From Thermophilibacter provencensis (GTDB lineage: Bacteria; Actinomycetota; Coriobacteriia; Coriobacteriales; Atopobiaceae): DNA of 64,000 nt. Positions 32,921 through 41,745 of the stretch are shown one piece after another. The translations under genes were made by a program, and so were the position numbers. The stretch is from NCBI RefSeq assembly GCF_900128445.1, contig NZ_LT671417.1, positions 806,001-870,000 on the forward strand, written 5' to 3'. Position 1 is the stretch's first letter. The number at the start of each line of letters is the position of its first letter. Under the pieces are notes generated by a model, which was not told where the DNA came from, did not search any database, and saw nothing but the letters and a program-made list of their open reading frames with translations.

Positions 32921-33907
32921 CTAGTAGCCCGGGATCGCCACGGTCTCGTCGTAGAGCAGCTCGGTGCTGCCTCCGCACAGCGCCCCGTGCGCCGCGTTGA
33001 GGGCGTCGACCAGCGGCAGCAGGCCGTACAGGTCGGAGTTCATGCTGGTCATCACCACGATTACGTACGGCCCGCAGTCGGAGAAGACCACGCCGGCGTC
33101 GTTGGTCGAGGTGAGGTCGTACTCGTCGGTGGGGTACCAGCCGGGCTTGGCCCAGACCTCGAACTCGTCGCGCAGGAGTCCGCCGAGTGCTGTGTAGTTG
33201 GTCGCCGAGAGCGCGCCCACAAGCTCGTCGGACCCATCCTCGCCCGACGTGCCGTAGCGAAAGATCTCCTCCCAGACCTCGGCCAGCTCGCCCGCCGAGA
33301 TGTCAGGGTATCCGTACTCGCGCGCCTGCTCCGAGGCCTCCGTCGCCCCCACGTCCTCGAGCCAGTCCCCAAACACGTCGAGCCCGTAGGTGTCTCTCAG
33401 CAGCTCGTATGCCTCGTTCGAAGAGTTGATCAGGCACTCCTCGAGCGCCCACGAGAGCTCGCCCGCCCCGCCGTACTTCTCGCAGACCATCGCGCAGTAC
33501 GCGGCCTTGACCGAGCTCGCGGGATAGAGCCGCTCTTCGGCGTTGTACTCGATCGAGTAGCCCGTGTCCAGGTCGAGCACCACGATTCCGAGGTCAACAT
33601 CCTGCTCCTCGAGCTCCGCCACCTGCTCCTCGAGGTAGGCGAGCTCCTCCGATCCTACGAACTCCTCCGGCCCCGTTACGACGAGCCCGCCCGAGGTGAC
33701 GGTCTCGGTCTCCTTGTTGGTCTGATCGGGGGAGGCCTCCTCAACGATGTCGCTTGCGGCGAGGCCCGCGCCGTCCCCCGGCTCGGGGTCTGGCGACGCC
33801 CCGGCCCACATCCACGCGCATGCGGCGGCAAGGGCAAGTGCCGCCGCGCATACGGGCACGACGAGCCCGTGCCCCCTCCCTTGGCTTCTCCGCGACCGTC
33901 TTAGCAC
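32921..33907 (-). CDS. Beta-lactamase-fold serine hydrolase, membrane-anchored, copy B
   Basis: The 328-residue paralogue of the next gene shares ERLYPASSVKAAYCAMVCEK, INSSNEAYELL, AKPGWYPTDEYDLTSTNDAGVVFSDCGPYVIVVMT and the ending ALNAAHGALCGGS. Instead of a lipobox it has a hydrophobic N-terminal segment (VVPVCAAALALAAACAWMWAG), giving a signal anchor or cleaved signal, and a short coiled segment LAYLEEQVAELEEQ. SxxK (SSVK), SxN (SSN) and KPG replace the penicillin-binding motifs as in copy A. It starts at GTG 33905-33907. Four conserved Cys in both copies (CAMVCE, SDCGPY, LCGG) may form extracellular disulfides. Confidence 0.85.
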   Translation of the reverse strand: MLRRSRRSQGRGHGLVVPVCAAALALAAACAWMWAGASPDPEPGDGAGLAASDIVEEASPDQTNKETETVTSGGLVVTGPEEFVGSEELAYLEEQVAELEEQDVDLGIVVLDLDTGYSIEYNAEERLYPASSVKAAYCAMVCEKYGGAGELSWALEECLINSSNEAYELLRDTYGLDVFGDWLEDVGATEASEQAREYGYPDISAGELAEVWEEIFRYGTSGEDGSDELVGALSATNYTALGGLLRDEFEVWAKPGWYPTDEYDLTSTNDAGVVFSDCGPYVIVVMTSMNSDLYGLLPLVDALNAAHGALCGGSTELLYDETVAIPGY

Positions 33908-34256
33908 GGCGTTCCTCTCGCTATGGTGGAGCTTCGATTATCAGGCCGGAGGGGCCCAGGTCCGATAAGGGTTCTTTCAGAAATTACATTACGAATCGCT
34001 TGCCTATAACTCTGCAAGCGGCCTGAACTCCGCTCGGCCCGTGCGCCGCGCGGGCCCTCGGACGGGGAAGCCCTGACGGCCCGTTTCCGGGGCCCTCAGG
34101 CCGCACCTTGCCGCCGCCAGTGCTCCGTGAAGAACTTGTGCCGGTCTCATCCGCGTCAAGTTTCTGCACAGGTTGTGCAATACTACGCAAGCTGTGAAAT
34201 AACGGCGATACGGCCTGCTTGATACCGTGTCGCGCCACCCACGTCGAAGGGACCGC
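33908..34256. other. Intergenic region with candidate TetR operator
   Basis: This 349-base stretch separates the divergent hydrolase and TetR genes. No gene is supported. A perfect dyad TGCACA-GGT-TGTGCA lies at 34165-34179, beside AATACT, a possible -10 element, about 80 bases before the TetR start. It may be the regulator's own site. Confidence 0.4.
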
Positions 34257-34934
34257 ATGCAGGAGTGCGTCCTCAGCACCGACCGCAGGAGCGTCCGCAC
34301 GCGGCGGGCCCTGCGCCAGGCGCTCGCCAAGGAGATCTCCGCCACGGGCGACCTCTCGCGCGTCACGGTCACGGCGGTGACCGAGCGCGCCGGCGTCACG
34401 CGCCGCACGTTCTACTCCCACTTCCGAGACATCCCCGACCTCGTCAACCAGATCGAGGAGGAGACGCTCTCTGAGTTCCGCGCGCCGCTCGCCCGCATCG
34501 CCGCCTGCCGCCTCAATGACCTGCGCGTGGCGCTCGACCGCGGCGAGCCCGCGCCCGGCGCGGAGGAGCTGCTCGCATGCGTGCGCGAGCGAGGCGACTA
34601 CCTGCGCCCGCTTCTTGGCAACGGTGGAGACCCGGCCTTCGCCGAGCGCATCAAGGCGCTTGTGTACGAGGTCATCGGCGAGCGCGCCAGGGACGGGCTC
34701 GACCTGCGCGCCCTCGGCCCGCTCTTCGACTACTACCTCACGTTCTGCATCTCAGCCGAGGTCGGCGTGCTGCTGCGCTGGCTTGAGGGCGGCATGCGCG
34801 AGGGCGTGCCCACGATGGCGCGCCTCATGACCGCCCTCATGTTCGTGCGCCCCGGAGACCTCTACGACAACCCCATAGACCTCGACATCCCGAGCTTCGC
34901 CCTGGCCGTCATGTGCTCCAAGGAGGACAACTAA
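34257..34934 (+). CDS. TetR-family regulator
   Basis: The 225-residue protein has an N-terminal helix-turn-helix of TetR type (about residues 10-55): TRRALRQALAKEISATGDLSRVTVTAVTERAGVTRRTFYSHFRDIPDLV. A helical ligand domain follows, ending in a 40-residue segment like the TetR_C_7 type (SAEVGVLLRWLEGGMREGVPTMARLMTAL). ATG 34257 with AAGGGA upstream is preferred; a GTG ten codons earlier is possible. Its stop codon overlaps the next start (TAATG), so it forms an operon with the activase-like gene and probably controls it. The ligand may be an acyl-CoA or fatty acid, by analogy only. Confidence 0.9.
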   Translation: MQECVLSTDRRSVRTRRALRQALAKEISATGDLSRVTVTAVTERAGVTRRTFYSHFRDIPDLVNQIEEETLSEFRAPLARIAACRLNDLRVALDRGEPAPGAEELLACVRERGDYLRPLLGNGGDPAFAERIKALVYEVIGERARDGLDLRALGPLFDYYLTFCISAEVGVLLRWLEGGMREGVPTMARLMTALMFVRPGDLYDNPIDLDIPSFALAVMCSKEDN

Positions 34935-37900
34935 TGAGTAAGACCGCCGCTTCCATCCAGGCCGAGAAGGCCGCCCGCCGCCCGCTCGCCCTCAAGCAGG
35001 ACGGCGCCGAGCTCTCTCCGGCCACTCACGCCGACTTCTCCCACGCGCACCTGCGTCTGGGCATCGACGTGGGTTCCACCACGGTGAAGCTCGCCGTCAT
35101 CGACGACAACGACAACCTCGTCTATGCCAACTACGAGCGTCACCACACGGACATCCGCGCCACGGCCAAGGAGCTCTTCGCCCGCGCGCGCAAGGTGATT
35201 GGCGCCGCCCCCATGCGCGTCTCCATCACCGGCTCCGGCGGCATGCTGCTTGCCAGCTGGCTTGACCTCGAGTTCGTGCAGGAGGTCATCGCCTCCAAGC
35301 GCGCCGTGGAGACGCTCATTCCGCAGACGGACTGTGCCATCGAGCTCGGCGGCGAGGACGCGAAGATCATCTACTTCGACAACGGCATCGAGCAGCGCAT
35401 GAACGGAACCTGCGCGGGAGGAACGGGCGCCTTCATCGACCAGATGGCGAGCCTGCTCCACACCGACGCCGCGGGCCTCAACGAGCTCGCCAAGGATGCC
35501 ACGCAGATCCACCCCATCGCCTCCCGCTGCGGCGTCTTCGCCAAGTCTGACGTCCAGCCGCTGCTCAACGAGGGCGCCAAGCCCGCCGACATCGCGGCCT
35601 CCATCTTCCAGGCCGTGGCCAACCAGACGGTCTCCGGCCTCGCGTGCGGCCATCCCATCCGCGGCCACGTGGCGTTTCTCGGCGGTCCGCTCCAGTACCT
35701 CTCTGAGCTCCGCAAGCGCTTCTACATCACGCTCAACCTCGACGAAGAGCACATCATCGTGCCCGAGAACGCGCACCTCTTTGTGGCCACGGGCGCGGCG
35801 CTCGCTGGGGAGTCCGAGAAGTACGTGACCTTCGACGAGGTCATCCAGCTGCTCGAGAACCTCAAGGACACCCAGGGCTCCGAGGTCGCGCGCCTCGAGC
35901 CGCTCTTCGAGAGCGAGAAGGACTACGAGGAGTTCAAGGAGCGTCACGACAAGCAGGTGGTTCCCAAGGGCGACCTGGCCACCTATCAGGGCCGCGTGTT
36001 CATCGGCATCGACGCCGGCTCCACCACGATGAAGTGCGCCGTGGTGGGCGAGGGCGGAGAGCTCCTCTATACCTGGTACGGCAACAACAACGGCGACGTC
36101 CTCGGCACCGCCCGCCACATCATGGACGGTATCTACGACCTGCTTCCCGAGGGATGCACCATCGGCCACGTGACCACCACCGGCTACGGCGAGCAGATCC
36201 TCATCGAGGCCCTTCGCGCCGACTCCGGCGAGATCGAGACCGTCGCGCACCTGCGAGGCGCCAAGGCCTTCGTCCCGGACGTCCAGTTCATTCTGGACAT
36301 CGGCGGTCAGGACATGAAGTGCCTGCAGGTCAAGGACGGCGTCATCGAGCACATCATGCTCAACGAGGCCTGCTCTTCGGGCTGCGGCTCCTTCATCGAG
36401 AGCTTTGCCGTCTCCATGAACATGACCGTGCAGGAGTTCGCGCAGGCCGCCGTGGGCGCCAAGAGCCCGGTGGACCTCGGCAGCCGCTGCACCGTCTTCA
36501 TGAACTCCCGCGTCAAGCAGGCGCAGAAAGAGGGAGCGACCATCGGCGACGTGGCGGCGGGCCTCTCCTACTCCGTCATCAAGAACGCCCTCTTCAAGGT
36601 CATCAAGCTGCGCGACTTCGATGAGATCGGCCAGTGGTGCGTGGTCCAGGGCGGCACCTTCATGTCCGACGCCACCCTGCGCGCCTTCGAGCTTCTGACC
36701 GGGCGCGACGTCATCCGCCCGGACATCGCGGGCTGCATGGGCGCCTACGGCGCCGCCCTTCTCGCCCGCGATCGCGCCGGAGCCATGGGCACCTCTACGA
36801 TCCTCTCGCGCGAGGACATCGACAACCTCAAGGTCAAGCACACCAACGTGCACTGCGGCCGCTGCTCCAACAACTGCCTGCTCACGATCAACGACTTCGG
36901 CGGCGGTCGTCGCTTCATCACGGGCAACCGCTGCGAGAAGGGCGCGGGCGGCTCCAAGGCCAAGAAGAACGAGGCGCCCAACCTCTTCGACTTCAAGAAC
37001 AAGCTGCTCTTCGACCGTCCCGTGCTGGACCCCGAGGAGGCCCCGCGCGGCACGGTGGGCATCCCGCGCGCGCTCAACATGTACGAGAACTACCCGTTCT
37101 GGCACGCGTTCTTCACCAGGCTGGGCTTCTCGGTGGTGCTCTCCGACCAGACCTCGGCCAAGACCTACGACGCCGGCATCGAGTCCATGCCGTCCGAGAG
37201 CGTGTGCTACCCGGCCAAGCTCTCCCACGGTCACATCATGAACCTCATCCAGAAGGACCCGGACTTCATCTGGATGCCCTGCATCCGCTGGGAGCGCCAG
37301 GAGGACGACGGGGCCACCAACCACTACAACTGCCCGATCGTCATGAGCTACCCGCAGGCCCTCGGCCTGAACGTCGACGAGCTCGGCCAGGGCTCCAAGA
37401 TCGAGTACCTCTCGCCGTTCATTCCGTACGACAAGAAGAAGGAGCTCAAGCGCCGCCTCTACGAGCTTGTCTCAGAGCAGCGCGAGAAGGACGCGGCGGA
37501 GGGCCGCGGCCGTGTGCGCGGCGAGCACATCACGCGCGCCGAGATCGACGAGGCCGTGAACTACGCCTGGGAGGCGGACCTCGAGTTCAAGGACGCCATG
37601 CACCGCGCCGGCGACGAGGCCATGCGCTGGATCGAGGAGCACGACGCGCATGGCATCGTGCTCGCCGGCCGTCCCTACCACAACGACCCCGAGATCAACC
37701 ACGCCATCCCCGAGCTCGTGCACTCCTTTGGCTTTGCCGTGCTCACCGAGGACTCCGTCGCCCACAAGATGACGCCCGAGCGCCCCATCCGCGTGATCGA
37801 CCAGTGGATGTTCCACAGCCGCCTCTACCGCGCGGCGCGCTTCGTGGCGTCCAGGAACGACCTCGACCTCATCCAGCTCTTCTCGTTTGGCTGCGGCCTT

Positions 37901-39655
37901 GACGCCCTGACCACCGACCAGGTGCAGGAGATTCTGGAGGCCTCCGGCAAGATCTACACCGTCCTCAAGATCGACCAGGTGTCCAACCTCGGCGCCGCCC
38001 GCATCCGCATCCGCTCCCTCATGGCCGCCCTCACCGAGCAGCGCGATGAGCTGCGCCGCGCCGCAAGCCAGGGCAGGGTCCGCGAGGTGGAGCCCGTGGG
38101 CGTCCGCCGTGCCGACGGCTCGCTCGAGCGTGCGCGCAAGACGCAGGAGGGCCGCGTGCCGGTTTACCGCGAGGCCGCGAGTGCCGCGTTCGAGAAGGTC
38201 CGCTACACCGAGGACATGCAGAAGAAGGGCTACACCATCCTCGTCCCGCAGATGGCGCCGATTCACTTTGACCTGATCGAGGCGCTCTTCAAGAGCTCGG
38301 GCTACAACGTGGTGCTGCTGCCCTCAGTTGACCAGGGTGCCGTTGAGGCGGGCCTCAAGTACGTCAACAACGACATCTGCTATCCCTCGATCCTGGTCAC
38401 GGGCCAGATCATGGAGGCGGTGCTCTCCGGCAAGTACGACCTCTCGCGCCTGGCGGTGATCATCACCCAGACCGGCGGCGGCTGCCGAGCCACCAACTAC
38501 ATCGCCCTCATCCGCAAGGCCCTCAAGGACTCCGGCCACCCGGAGATCCCGGTGATCAGCCTCACCGCCGCCTCCGGGCTGGACGAGAAGAACCCTGGGT
38601 TTGACGTTCTCAGGAAGCCCGGCCTGCTCATGAAGGCCGTGAACGCCCTGCTCTATGGCGACCTCATCATGCAGCTGCTCTACCGCGTGCGCCCCTACGA
38701 GGCCAAGCCCGGCGCGGCCGATGCGCTCTATGACCGCATGATGGCCGAGGCCAAGGGCGTCATCGTGGCGGGCGGCTCCAAGCGCTTCTACGACCTCTGC
38801 CAGCGCACCGTCGACGCCTTCGAGGCGCTGCCGCTGGTGAACGACCGCTCCAAGCCGCGCGTGGGCGTGGTCGGCGAGATTCTGGTCAAGTTCCACCCCA
38901 CGGCCAACAACCAGGTGGTCAAGGTCATCGAGCAGGAGGGCTGCGAGGCCAACGTGCCCGGCCTCGTGGACTTCTTCCTCTTTGGCATGACCAACGCCAT
39001 CAACACCAACGCCGAGCTTGGCACCAAGGCCACGAGCCGCATGTCGCACATGGCGGGCATCAAGCTCATCGAGGGGCTGCGCGAGCCCATCAACAAGATG
39101 CTCAGGAAGACCGCGCGCTTCCAGGAGTACCCGGACATCTTCGAGCTCGCTGCCAAGGCGGAGCAGGTGCTGTCCCTGTGCAACACGATGGGCGAGGGCT
39201 GGCTGCTCACGGCGGAGATGTGCGACCTCATCGAGACCGGCACGCCCAACATCGTGTGCTGCTCGCCGTTCGCGTGCCTGCCCAACCACGTGGTGGGCAA
39301 GTCCGTCATCAAGCGCCTGCGCCAGATGCACCCCGAGAGCAACATCGTGGCCGTTGACTACGACCCCGGCGCCTCCGAGGTCAACCAGCTCAACCGCATC
39401 AAGCTCATGATCAGCGTGGCCAAGGAGAACTATCGAACCAATCGCGAGGGCGGCTTCCGTCTGGAGAACCCGGCCGACCCGGTGACCAACGACGCCGTGG
39501 CGCCCTACACGGGCAGCACGCGCTTCGACGACTCCGTGGCGACGGGCGGCGGCTCGGCCTGCGGCGTGCACGGTCACGGCGGCGGCATCGAGCTCACGCC
39601 CGAGCAGCTCGCCCAGATCGAGGAGGCCAAGCGAAGGGCTGGCGTCAGCAAGTAG
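34934..39655 (+). CDS. Giant acyl-CoA dehydratase activase-like protein (two BadF/HgdC ATPase domains plus DUF2229/HgdB-like part)
   Basis: The 1573-residue protein begins with two ASKHA ATPase domains of the 2-hydroxyacyl-CoA dehydratase activator family: LGIDVGSTTVKLAVIDD with GGEDAKIIYFDNGIEQRMNGTCAGGTGAFIDQMA, and IGIDAGSTTMKCAVVGE with DIGGQDMKCLQVKDGVIEHIMLNEACSSGCGSFIES. The CxxG and CSSGC loops are where activators ligate a shared 4Fe-4S cluster. Next come CGRCSNNC and the DUF2229 segment GIPRALNMYENYPFWHAFFTRLGF. An HgdB-like second half follows, with NNDICYPSILVTGQIMEA and TQTGGGCRATNYIALIRKAL. Such fused proteins are common in anaerobes; their substrate is not established. No separate dehydratase subunits are next to it. 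AGGAGGA lies in the end of tetR; translation is coupled. Confidence 0.92.
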   Translation: MSKTAASIQAEKAARRPLALKQDGAELSPATHADFSHAHLRLGIDVGSTTVKLAVIDDNDNLVYANYERHHTDIRATAKELFARARKVIGAAPMRVSITGSGGMLLASWLDLEFVQEVIASKRAVETLIPQTDCAIELGGEDAKIIYFDNGIEQRMNGTCAGGTGAFIDQMASLLHTDAAGLNELAKDATQIHPIASRCGVFAKSDVQPLLNEGAKPADIAASIFQAVANQTVSGLACGHPIRGHVAFLGGPLQYLSELRKRFYITLNLDEEHIIVPENAHLFVATGAALAGESEKYVTFDEVIQLLENLKDTQGSEVARLEPLFESEKDYEEFKERHDKQVVPKGDLATYQGRVFIGIDAGSTTMKCAVVGEGGELLYTWYGNNNGDVLGTARHIMDGIYDLLPEGCTIGHVTTTGYGEQILIEALRADSGEIETVAHLRGAKAFVPDVQFILDIGGQDMKCLQVKDGVIEHIMLNEACSSGCGSFIESFAVSMNMTVQEFAQAAVGAKSPVDLGSRCTVFMNSRVKQAQKEGATIGDVAAGLSYSVIKNALFKVIKLRDFDEIGQWCVVQGGTFMSDATLRAFELLTGRDVIRPDIAGCMGAYGAALLARDRAGAMGTSTILSREDIDNLKVKHTNVHCGRCSNNCLLTINDFGGGRRFITGNRCEKGAGGSKAKKNEAPNLFDFKNKLLFDRPVLDPEEAPRGTVGIPRALNMYENYPFWHAFFTRLGFSVVLSDQTSAKTYDAGIESMPSESVCYPAKLSHGHIMNLIQKDPDFIWMPCIRWERQEDDGATNHYNCPIVMSYPQALGLNVDELGQGSKIEYLSPFIPYDKKKELKRRLYELVSEQREKDAAEGRGRVRGEHITRAEIDEAVNYAWEADLEFKDAMHRAGDEAMRWIEEHDAHGIVLAGRPYHNDPEINHAIPELVHSFGFAVLTEDSVAHKMTPERPIRVIDQWMFHSRLYRAARFVASRNDLDLIQLFSFGCGLDALTTDQVQEILEASGKIYTVLKIDQVSNLGAARIRIRSLMAALTEQRDELRRAASQGRVREVEPVGVRRADGSLERARKTQEGRVPVYREAASAAFEKVRYTEDMQKKGYTILVPQMAPIHFDLIEALFKSSGYNVVLLPSVDQGAVEAGLKYVNNDICYPSILVTGQIMEAVLSGKYDLSRLAVIITQTGGGCRATNYIALIRKALKDSGHPEIPVISLTAASGLDEKNPGFDVLRKPGLLMKAVNALLYGDLIMQLLYRVRPYEAKPGAADALYDRMMAEAKGVIVAGGSKRFYDLCQRTVDAFEALPLVNDRSKPRVGVVGEILVKFHPTANNQVVKVIEQEGCEANVPGLVDFFLFGMTNAINTNAELGTKATSRMSHMAGIKLIEGLREPINKMLRKTARFQEYPDIFELAAKAEQVLSLCNTMGEGWLLTAEMCDLIETGTPNIVCCSPFACLPNHVVGKSVIKRLRQMHPESNIVAVDYDPGASEVNQLNRIKLMISVAKENYRTNREGGFRLENPADPVTNDAVAPYTGSTRFDDSVATGGGSACGVHGHGGGIELTPEQLAQIEEAKRRAGVSK

Positions 39656-39756
39656 GGGAGGGGCATCGGCCCGTCCGGTCTCGCCCGCGTCCCGGCATCG
39701 CCCGGGACGCGGGCGTCGCTCGTTCGGGCCCCGGGCCGCGCGCCCGTCCCGGGCAC

Positions 39757-39869
39757 GCGTGCGGGTTATGGACGCCTTCCGGCCCGAAACCGACTGCAAC
39801 CCGCACCAACCCGAAACGCGTGCGTGCCGCGGACGCCTTCCGGCCCGAAACCGTCCATAACCCGCACGC
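39757..39869. repeat. Inverted and direct repeat cluster upstream of a HAD gene
   Basis: A perfect 17-bp inverted repeat GCGTGCGGGTTATGGAC (39757-39773) and its complement (39853-39869) enclose two exact 23-bp direct repeats, beginning GGACGCCTTCCGG, at 39770-39792 and 39831-39853. A TATCAT -10-like word follows at 39872-39877, 24 bases before the HAD start. The layout fits either a repeat element or a large operator. Confidence 0.85.
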
Positions 39870-39900
39870 GCTATCATGGGAGCCTGGAAGGGGGGGCGCT

Positions 39901-40719
39901 GTGGTCAGACTGGTCTTCATCGACATGGACGACACGTTCGTGGGCCCCGACAAGACCATCCCGCGAGACAACCTCCGCATCCTCGACGTCGCCGCCGAGC
40001 GCGGGGTCCAGTTCGTCCCCTGCACCGGCCGCAGCCTGCGGGGCGTCCCCCGCGAGCTCGTCACCCATCCGTCCGTGCGCTACGCTGTCTGCGGCGGGGG
40101 AGCGCTCGTCTACGACGTCCGCTCGGGCGAGATCATCCGCGAGGTCCCCATTGCCAAGGAGCTCGTCCGCTCGCTCTACGAGGACGTCCGCGACCAGCGG
40201 GTCACCTTCGACCTCTTCACGCCCGAGGGGGTCTTCGCCTCGCGCGAGCACCTGTCGCTCTACAACCAGATTGAGATGACCGAGGCAACACGTCGCATGG
40301 TGGTCTCCCAGCGCACCTTCGTCGACTGCGACACCGAGGAGCTCATCGAGCGCATCCCCACGATCTGCCGCGTCAACGTCCTGTTTGGGGACGAGCGCGG
40401 CCGCAGGGTGACGTGGGACGCCGTCGAGGCGCGCCCCGAGCTCTTCTGCGCCTCGTCGATCCCGATGAACGTCGAGGTCACGAGTGTGGAGGCGACCAAG
40501 GGGACGGCGCTCGTGTGGCTCTGCGAGCGCCTGGGCGTCGACGTTGCCGACACCGTCGCCTTTGGCGACTCGGGAAACGACGTCGCCATGCTCGACGTCG
40601 CGGGCGACGCGGTTGCCATGGAGAACGCGTCGCCTGAGGTCAAGGCGCACGCCCGTCACGTGGCGCCGCGCTGCGAGCTGGCCGGCGTGGCACGCTACCT
40701 CGAGCCGCTTCTCGTCTGA
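39901..40719 (+). CDS. HAD-superfamily Cof-type phosphatase
   Basis: The 272-residue protein is a HAD subclass IIB hydrolase: motif I VFIDMDDTFVGPD with both catalytic Asp residues, a Thr in VPCTGRS (motif II), Lys in VEATKGTAL (motif III) and FGDSGNDVAMLDVAG (motif IV). Cof-type enzymes dephosphorylate sugar phosphates, pyridoxal phosphate or nucleotides. It starts at GTG with a run of G residues upstream. It is closely similar to the HAD protein at 47584, and the pair flanks the galactitol-type PTS operon. Substrate unknown. Confidence 0.93.
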   Translation: MVRLVFIDMDDTFVGPDKTIPRDNLRILDVAAERGVQFVPCTGRSLRGVPRELVTHPSVRYAVCGGGALVYDVRSGEIIREVPIAKELVRSLYEDVRDQRVTFDLFTPEGVFASREHLSLYNQIEMTEATRRMVVSQRTFVDCDTEELIERIPTICRVNVLFGDERGRRVTWDAVEARPELFCASSIPMNVEVTSVEATKGTALVWLCERLGVDVADTVAFGDSGNDVAMLDVAGDAVAMENASPEVKAHARHVAPRCELAGVARYLEPLLV

Positions 40720-40737
40720 GGCCGCCTGCAGGCCAGC

Positions 40738-41343
40738 CTACAGCATCACCCAGGGCAGCCGCGACTCGGGCACGATGATGCCGAGAAGGACGATGAGCGT
40801 GACGGCGATGATCGCGCCGAGCACGAACTGCATGATGGTGTTGCCGGTGTTGCGGCCCGCCTTGCGCTTGAGGACGAAGGCGGTCTGCGAGCCGTCGGCG
40901 GCCTCGAGCGCGTCGCGGAACGCCTTGGCTCGCAGCGCGCGCGGGCTGCGGCGCTGCCAGACGAGGGCGAGCAGCCCGACGACGAGGATGGCCTCGGTGA
41001 CGCGCACGGCGATCTCGAGCCCGCCGGGGTCGGTGTGGGAAAGGGCGACGAGCACGAGCGCGCATGCCGCGGTGACCACCGAGATGACGCCCATGACGGC
41101 CGTCTCGTAGGTGTCCGTGCCCTCGATGACCTTGACCATGAGCTCCTCGTCCCCCTCGATGAGGCGGCCGATCTTCACCTTGAGGGCCATGGCGAGCGCG
41201 AGGAGCTGCTCCTGGGCGGGGAACTCCCTGCCGCTCTCCCACGCGGCGACGCTCTCCTGGCTTACGCCGGCCCTCTCGGCCAGCTTGGCTTGCGACCAGC
41301 CGCGTCCCTCGCGCAACTTGGCGAGCGTGGACCCAAACTCCAT
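40738..41343 (-). CDS. XRE-family regulator with membrane domain
   Basis: The 201-residue protein starts with a helix-turn-helix of XRE type (residues 1-65): FGSTLAKLREGRGWSQAKLAERAGVSQESVAAWESGREFPAQEQLLALAMALKV. Two hydrophobic segments follow (AVMGVISVVTAACALVLVAL and AILVVGLLALVW), then a basic stretch and a last one (FVLGAIIAVTLIVLLGIIV). Membrane-tethered XRE proteins of this kind are common in Gram-positives; targets are unknown. ATG 41343 with AGGAGC upstream is preferred to a longer reading without a ribosome-binding site. It is convergent with the HAD gene and divergent from the PTS operon. Confidence 0.88.
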   Translation of the reverse strand: MEFGSTLAKLREGRGWSQAKLAERAGVSQESVAAWESGREFPAQEQLLALAMALKVKIGRLIEGDEELMVKVIEGTDTYETAVMGVISVVTAACALVLVALSHTDPGGLEIAVRVTEAILVVGLLALVWQRRSPRALRAKAFRDALEAADGSQTAFVLKRKAGRNTGNTIMQFVLGAIIAVTLIVLLGIIVPESRLPWVML

Positions 41344-41745
41344 GTCTGCTCCTGTCGTAGGCGCTCCCGATGGCGGCATTCTCGCGCAAAAATATGGAGA
41401 AAACAAGGAGAATTGTTTCGCTAAAGCTAATAATATGCAAGATAACTGAAAAAATATCCAATTCAAAATGGAGAAGAACAACAGGAGGGTGCGCGGTGCC
41501 CTTGTATGGGCCCTCCCCACCCATCATACCAAAGATTGTAATCAACATAAATAATCTGCTGGTAACAGGCCTGAAAATGCGCTGCATTCTGAGCGAATTA
41601 ACGAAAGAGGCAGCTTCTGAGGTTCTTCTCCGCGGTATTTCAGGCGATGAGCCCATATGCAAAAAATGTGTAGAACAGCTCAGTTTTGAAAGAAGAATAT
41701 GCAGATATAGAATCAGGGCGACGTAAGCGGACAGAGGAGGCAGGC
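41344..41745. other. AT-rich control region upstream of the galactitol-type PTS operon
   Basis: These 402 bases are markedly AT-rich for the genome. A GC hairpin GGAGGGTGCGCGG...GGGCCCTCC lies at about 41483-41516. A 118-codon open frame (41370-41726) crosses the region; its last 50 codons (from ATG 41577) encode a Cys-containing peptide with ICKKCVEQL but have no good ribosome-binding site and no family I recognise. I treat it as doubtful, either a small leader gene or a remnant. Confidence 0.45.

Noticed and set aside
34931-37324. A 797-codon minus-strand frame over the activase-like gene
   Set aside because: Composition is that of an antisense shadow; the plus-strand protein has clear ATPase motifs.
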